In this document: positions 5,203 through 9,071 of the stretch, in pieces
How positions within the stretch are numbered: position 1 is the stretch's first letter
Layout of the letters: the number at the start of each line of letters is the position of its first letter
Source of the DNA: Acidobacteriota bacterium
GTDB lineage: Bacteria; Acidobacteriota; Vicinamibacteria; Vicinamibacterales; SCN-69-37
Direction of reading: 5' to 3'
Length of the DNA stretch: 9,071 nt
Assembly: GCA_021824055.1 (NCBI GenBank)
Contig: JAKALV010000126.1
Location: 1 to 9,071, forward strand
Program-made: the position numbers and the translations under genes
The notes under the pieces: model-generated
Databases searched by the model: none
Told to the model about the DNA's origin: nothing
The model's input: the letters and a program-made list of their open reading frames with translations, nothing else

Positions 5203-7977
5203 ATGACCGAGTTCCGCACGCATCCCGATCCGTCGACCTGGGACCACTACGTCGACTTTGAGTCCACATCGTGGCCGAAGAAGGATCGTCGCCACTACTG
5301 GATCATTCCGTCGATCTGCTTCAACTGCGAGTCGGCGTGCGGGATCCTCGCGTACGTCGACAAGGACACGCTCGAGATCCGCAAGATCGAAGGCAATCCG
5401 GTGCATCCGGGCAGCCGCGGCCGCACGTGCGCGAAGGGCGTGGTCACGCCGAATCAGCTCGAGGATCCCGACCGTATTCTCTATCCGCTTCGGCGCACGG
5501 GCGCGCGCGGCGGCGGCGGGTGGGAGCGCGTATCGTGGGATGAGGTGCTCGACGCGATCGGCGCGCGCATCCGCACCGCGATCGTCGAAGGCCGGCGCAA
5601 GGAAGTGATGTACCACGTCGGCCGGCCCGGCGAAGACGGCTACGTGAACCGCGTGCTGCAGGCCTGGGGCCTCGACGGGCACAACAGCCACACGAATGTG
5701 TGCTCGTCCTCCGCGCGGCTCGGACATTTCCTGTGGTGCGGCGCGGACCGTCCGTCGCCCGACTATGCGAACGCGCGCTGCATCCTGCTGCTGTCGTCGC
5801 ATCTCGAATCGGGCCACTACTTCAACCCGCACGCGCAGCGCATCATCGAGGGCCAGACGCGCGGCGCCACACTGATCGTGATCGATCCCCGGCTGTCGAA
5901 CACGTCCGCGAAGGCCGATCTGTGGATGCCAGCCAATCCCGGCACGGAGTCGGCGATCATCCTGGCCATCGCAAAGTGGCTCATTGAAAACGGGAAGTAC
6001 AACCGCGCCTTCGTGCGCAGCTGGGTGAACTGGCAGACATACCTCACCGAATGCCATCCGGATCTGCCCCTCACCTTCGACGCGTTCGAAGGCGCGCTGC
6101 TCGGCGAGTACGCGCAGTTCACGCCCGAGTACGCGGAAAGCGAGACGGGCGTGGCCGCGCACAAGATCATCGAAGCCGCCGAGGCGATCGCCGCGGCCGG
6201 CACGGCGTTTGCCACGCACAGCTGGCGCGCCGCGGCCTCGGGCCATCTGTGGGGCTGGCAGATCACGCGCAGCCTCTACTTCCTCGTCGTCCTTCTGGGC
6301 GCCATCGGCGAGCCCGGCGGCGTGAACATGCACGTGGACAACAAGTTCGTGCCGAAGCATCCGATGACGCCGCCGCCGCCGGAGTACTGGAACGAGCTGC
6401 TGTTCCCGAAAGAGTTCCCGCTCGCGTTTCACGAGATGAGCTTCCTCCTGCCGCACTTCCTCAAGGAGGGCCGCGGCACGCTCGACACGTACTTCACCCG
6501 CGTCTACAACCCGCTGTGGACCAATCCCGACGGCTTCACGTGGATGGAAATGCTCCAGGACGAAACGAAGATCGGCTGCCACATCGCGCTCACGCCGTTC
6601 TGGAGCGAGACCGCGTGGTTCGCCGACTACGTGCTGCCGATGGGCCTCGGCACCGAGCGTCACGACACGATGAGCCAGGAAACGCACGCCGGCCGCTGGC
6701 TCGGCTTCCGTCAACCGGTCAAGCGCGTGGCGATGGGCAAGCGCGGCACGGCCGTGGCGGCCACCCACGAAGCGAACCCCGGCGAAGTGTGGGAGGAAAG
6801 CGAGTTCTGGATCGCGTTGTCGTGGAAGATCGATCCGGACGGCACGCTCGGCATCCGCACGTTCTTCGAGTCGCCGTACCGTCCCGGTCAGATGATCACG
6901 ATGGACGAGTACTACGGCTGGATGTTCGAGAACTCCGTGCCGGGCCTGCCCGAGGCGGCGAAGGCGGAGGGACGGACGCCGCTCGAATACATGCGCAAAT
7001 ACGGCGTCTTCAACGTGGACGAGGCGGCGTATAGCAAGGCGTACGAGAAAACGCTGAGCGCGGAGGCCATGACCGGCGCGAGCGCCAACCCGGTCACCGG
7101 CACGATTGAGAAGGGCGGCACGGCGGTCGGCCTGATGGTGGACGGGCTCCCGCGCGCCGGATTCCAGACGCCGTCGCGGCGGCTCGAATTCTTTTCAACC
7201 ACGCTCGCCGAGTGGGGCTGGGCCGAACACGCCATCCCGAAGTACGCGCCCGGTCATGTGTACTGGCGCACCCTCGATCGCGCCGCCAACGAGTTCGACC
7301 TGCTGCCCAACTTCCGGCTGCCGACGCTGATCCACACGCGCTCGCCCGTCAAATCTCTCTATGAGATTTCGCACTCCAACCCGCTCTGGATCGCCACACC
7401 CGACGCCAGCACGCTGGGCATCGAGATGGGCGATCTCGTGAAGGTGACAACGCGAATCGGCCACTTCATCACGCGCGCGTGGGTCACCGAAGGCCTGCGG
7501 CCCGGCGTGGTCGCGATGTCGCATCACCTGGGCCGGTGGCGGCTGCACGAGGACATGGGCGAGCGGTCGGCGTCGGCGCTCGTGCGCATCGCGCGGAGCG
7601 GCGACGGCCGGTACGAGATGAAACAGGTGCACGGCGTCCGGCCCTTCCAGAGCGCCGACCCCGACAGCGGCCGCGTGTGGTGGAGCGAGGTGGGCGTGCA
7701 CCAGAACCTGACGTTCCCGGTGCAGCCCGACCCAGTGAGCGGCATGCACTGCTGGCACCAGAAAGTCACGGTTGAGAAGGCCGGCCCGGATGACCGCTAT
7801 GGCGACGTGATGGTCGACACGGCGGAGTCGCATCGGGCGTATCTTGAGTGGATGGCGAAGACGCGCCCCGCACCCGGTCCCGACGGCACGCGGCGTCCGA
7901 TGTGGTTCGATCGGCCGCTGCGCCCCGTCGCGGCGGCGTACCGCTGCCCGGACGGCCCCCCGAGGAAGCCATCATGA
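5203..7977 (+). CDS. Molybdopterin oxidoreductase catalytic subunit, DMSO reductase superfamily (SoeA/PsrA/PadB-like, substrate unknown)
   Basis: This 924-residue protein should carry a bis-molybdopterin-guanine-dinucleotide cofactor and one [4Fe-4S] cluster, exchanging two electrons with an unknown substrate and passing them to the ferredoxin-anchor protein encoded just upstream. The cluster site is C39-x2-C42-x3-C46 and C76, followed by K78, a position usually basic in this superfamily for electron transfer. The probable molybdenum ligand is C167 in NVCSSSAR, which places the enzyme with the cysteine-ligand branch (Psr, Phs, Soe, Nap types) rather than with serine (DMSO reductase) or aspartate (Nar) enzymes. 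Cofactor-binding stretches include IDPRLSNTSAKAD (D228), and the C-terminal molydopterin-dinucleotide-binding domain begins near H711. There is no Tat signal; R29-R30 lie in a KKDRRHYW context without the SRRxFLK pattern or hydrophobic core. A cytoplasmic location is therefore likely, as for SoeA sulfite dehydrogenase and PadB phenylacetyl-CoA oxidoreductase. No pathway genes for either substrate and no TorD/NarJ-type chaperone gene are in the window. Confidence 0.9.
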   Translation: MTEFRTHPDPSTWDHYVDFESTSWPKKDRRHYWIIPSICFNCESACGILAYVDKDTLEIRKIEGNPVHPGSRGRTCAKGVVTPNQLEDPDRILYPLRRTGARGGGGWERVSWDEVLDAIGARIRTAIVEGRRKEVMYHVGRPGEDGYVNRVLQAWGLDGHNSHTNVCSSSARLGHFLWCGADRPSPDYANARCILLLSSHLESGHYFNPHAQRIIEGQTRGATLIVIDPRLSNTSAKADLWMPANPGTESAIILAIAKWLIENGKYNRAFVRSWVNWQTYLTECHPDLPLTFDAFEGALLGEYAQFTPEYAESETGVAAHKIIEAAEAIAAAGTAFATHSWRAAASGHLWGWQITRSLYFLVVLLGAIGEPGGVNMHVDNKFVPKHPMTPPPPEYWNELLFPKEFPLAFHEMSFLLPHFLKEGRGTLDTYFTRVYNPLWTNPDGFTWMEMLQDETKIGCHIALTPFWSETAWFADYVLPMGLGTERHDTMSQETHAGRWLGFRQPVKRVAMGKRGTAVAATHEANPGEVWEESEFWIALSWKIDPDGTLGIRTFFESPYRPGQMITMDEYYGWMFENSVPGLPEAAKAEGRTPLEYMRKYGVFNVDEAAYSKAYEKTLSAEAMTGASANPVTGTIEKGGTAVGLMVDGLPRAGFQTPSRRLEFFSTTLAEWGWAEHAIPKYAPGHVYWRTLDRAANEFDLLPNFRLPTLIHTRSPVKSLYEISHSNPLWIATPDASTLGIEMGDLVKVTTRIGHFITRAWVTEGLRPGVVAMSHHLGRWRLHEDMGERSASALVRIARSGDGRYEMKQVHGVRPFQSADPDSGRVWWSEVGVHQNLTFPVQPDPVSGMHCWHQKVTVEKAGPDDRYGDVMVDTAESHRAYLEWMAKTRPAPGPDGTRRPMWFDRPLRPVAAAYRCPDGPPRKPS
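7962..7968 (+). promoter_or_regulatory. Ribosome binding site of the GAF-domain gene
   Basis: GAGGAAG lies 5 nt before ATG 7974 and inside the last codons of the catalytic subunit gene. It decides the start at 7974 over an upstream in-frame ATG at 7848, whose extra 42 residues would be Arg/Pro-rich shadow sequence of the overlapping gene. Confidence 0.7.
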
Positions 7978-8996
7978 CGACCAACGCCAGGCTGCTCGCC
8001 GCCGTGTCAGCCACCGCGGTTGTCGAGCTGGCGGTGTGGATCGCCGCGAGCCGCGGCCGGCTGTCGGAGGGCTTCGCCATGGCGGCCCTCCTCGTCTGCT
8101 CGTGGGGCCTCATCCTGCTGCTCGCGGTGCTGGCATCGCGCCACACGGAATCCCTGCGGGCTGAAATTCACACTCATGTGTCGCAGCATCAGGCCACGCT
8201 CGACCAGGTGGAACAGCTCGAGGCGCTGAACGAAATGCTGGTGACGCTGGGCCGAACCAAGGACGTCGGCCTCGCGTTCCAGGGGCTGTCCCGGCGCGTG
8301 GGGCGGCTCATCCGGTGCGACCGCCTCGGCCTGGCGGTGATGCGCGAGAGCGGCCAGGAAGTGCAGACGTATCTCTCGCGGGTCGGCGAGCCGGAACGGC
8401 GCCGGCGGCCGCGGCCCGACGTCGCGTATCGCCTCGAGCGCAGCCTGTTCGGGCAGGTCATGCGCTCCTGCGAACCCATCGTGATCGACGACCTGGGCGT
8501 GCAGGCGCTGGATTTCGTGGACATGAACGATCTGGCCACGCAGGGATTCCGGTCGGCGATCGTGCTGCCGCTGATGTCGCGCAACCGCGCGATCGGCACG
8601 CTCACGGCGATCTCGCGGCAGCCGGGCGCGTTTACCGCGGCCCATCGCGACGCGATGCAGCCGATGGCGGAGGTGCTCGCCTTTGCCTTCGTCGCGCAGC
8701 AGCAGTTCGCGGCGCTGCAGCGGTACCGTTCGATGGAAACCCTGGCGGACCTGAGTCTGTCGCTCGCGACCGACATCAACAGCGCGCTGCAGGTGATCAT
8801 CGGCCAGTGCGGCGTGCTCCAGACCATCCGGCCCGACAGCGCGGACGACGTGAAGGTCATCGTGGCGCAAGCCGACCGCATCGCCACGCTGATGGAGCGC
8901 ATGCGCACCGCCGCGCAGGAACGGTTGCGCGATGCCGCCGCGCCGGCGCCGGCTGCGGGCATTCCGGCCAGCCCGGAAGAATTCGCCGTCGACTAG
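7974..8996 (+). CDS. Membrane-anchored GAF-domain protein with a degenerate histidine-kinase dimerisation domain
   Basis: This 340-residue protein has two predicted membrane helices (about 5-25 and 33-54), a coiled-coil-like linker (56-92), a GAF sensor domain (about 96-245, with FRSAIVLPL and IGTLTAIS) and a C-terminal helical hairpin (about 250-325). The hairpin resembles a HisKA domain: METLADLSLSLATDINSAL (254-272) follows the usual METLGxLAxGIAHDFNN pattern, but the phospho-accepting His is T266. No HATPase domain follows, so it cannot be an active kinase. It overlaps the catalytic subunit gene by four bases (ATGA, 7974-7977) and so should be made together with it. It may sense a small ligand or redox state near the membrane and act by binding another kinase or the oxidoreductase; that role is inferred. 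GAF cysteines are few (C115, C166), so neither a haem nor an iron-sulfur site is evident. Confidence 0.8.
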   Translation: MTTNARLLAAVSATAVVELAVWIAASRGRLSEGFAMAALLVCSWGLILLLAVLASRHTESLRAEIHTHVSQHQATLDQVEQLEALNEMLVTLGRTKDVGLAFQGLSRRVGRLIRCDRLGLAVMRESGQEVQTYLSRVGEPERRRRPRPDVAYRLERSLFGQVMRSCEPIVIDDLGVQALDFVDMNDLATQGFRSAIVLPLMSRNRAIGTLTAISRQPGAFTAAHRDAMQPMAEVLAFAFVAQQQFAALQRYRSMETLADLSLSLATDINSALQVIIGQCGVLQTIRPDSADDVKVIVAQADRIATLMERMRTAAQERLRDAAAPAPAAGIPASPEEFAVD

Positions 8997-9070
8997 AGCA
9001 CTTTCAGCAGTTGCCAGGTCAGCACGGCGCTGACGATCGCCGTCGCGACGGCCAGCAACCTGTCGCGCCG
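8993..9070 (-). CDS. C-terminal end of an unidentified membrane protein (partial)
   Basis: Read on the minus strand from the right edge, the last 25 codons form a basic start (RRDR) followed by a hydrophobic helix (LLAVATAIVSAVLTWQLLKVL) and a TAG stop at 8995-8993. This looks like the final membrane helix of a transporter or other integral membrane protein; the family cannot be told. The stop overlaps that of the convergent GAF-domain gene within the palindrome CTAG (8993-8996), leaving no intergenic space and no separate terminator between the two genes. Confidence 0.5.
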   Translation of the reverse strand, partial: RRDRLLAVATAIVSAVLTWQLLKVL

Positions 9071-9071
9071 G

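Noticed and set aside
5284..5305. Tat signal in the catalytic subunit (R29-R30)
   Set aside because: The pair is not in an SRRxFLK-like context and no hydrophobic core and cleavage site follow; the 4Fe-4S motif begins nine residues later.
5131..6768. Minus-strand frame of 545 codons
   Set aside because: It is antisense to the catalytic subunit, Arg/Ala/Val-rich, without motifs.

Overview
The window is 9,071 bases of GC-rich bacterial DNA that is almost entirely coding. Genes follow one another on the plus strand with very short gaps. The base composition and the style of the proteins suggest a soil or sediment bacterium, possibly an acidobacterium of the Vicinamibacteria type. That placement is a guess from general look only; there is no rRNA or marker gene to confirm it.

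Left part (1-3485): the last 65 codons of an unidentified upstream gene, then a 1,092-residue Eco57I/PglX-like adenine-N6 DNA methyltransferase. The methyltransferase is tightly coupled to the upstream gene: the upstream stop codon lies inside its extended Shine-Dalgarno sequence. This looks like the right-hand edge of a restriction-modification or phage-defence locus whose other genes lie left of the window. The methyltransferase ends in a (TPR)n tail encoded by a 9-bp minisatellite.

Middle part (3498-7977): a membrane-bound molybdopterin oxidoreductase of the DMSO reductase superfamily, split unusually. A single protein fuses the four-cluster ferredoxin subunit (NrfC/PsrB-like) to the eight-helix NrfD/PsrC-like quinone-binding anchor. 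A separate 924-residue catalytic subunit carries an N-terminal 4Fe-4S site and a probable cysteine molybdenum ligand. Neither protein has a Tat signal, so the complex probably faces the cytoplasm, as in SoeABC-type sulfite dehydrogenases and PadBCD-type phenylacetyl-CoA oxidoreductases. The substrate cannot be read from the sequence. Between the two genes is a 150-bp block of 8-bp repeats in inverted orientation that could fold into a large hairpin in the mRNA.

Right part (7974-9070): a membrane-anchored GAF-domain protein is translationally coupled (ATGA overlap) to the catalytic subunit. It ends in a histidine-kinase-type dimerisation hairpin whose phospho-accepting histidine is replaced by threonine and which has no ATPase domain. 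It may be a dedicated sensor or scaffold for the oxidoreductase. A convergent minus-strand gene, of which only the last 25 codons are present, shares its CTAG stop with it.

The features most worth a second look are the two minisatellites, each ending 17-18 nt before the start codon of an oxidoreductase gene, the B-C subunit fusion, and the degenerate kinase coupled to it.
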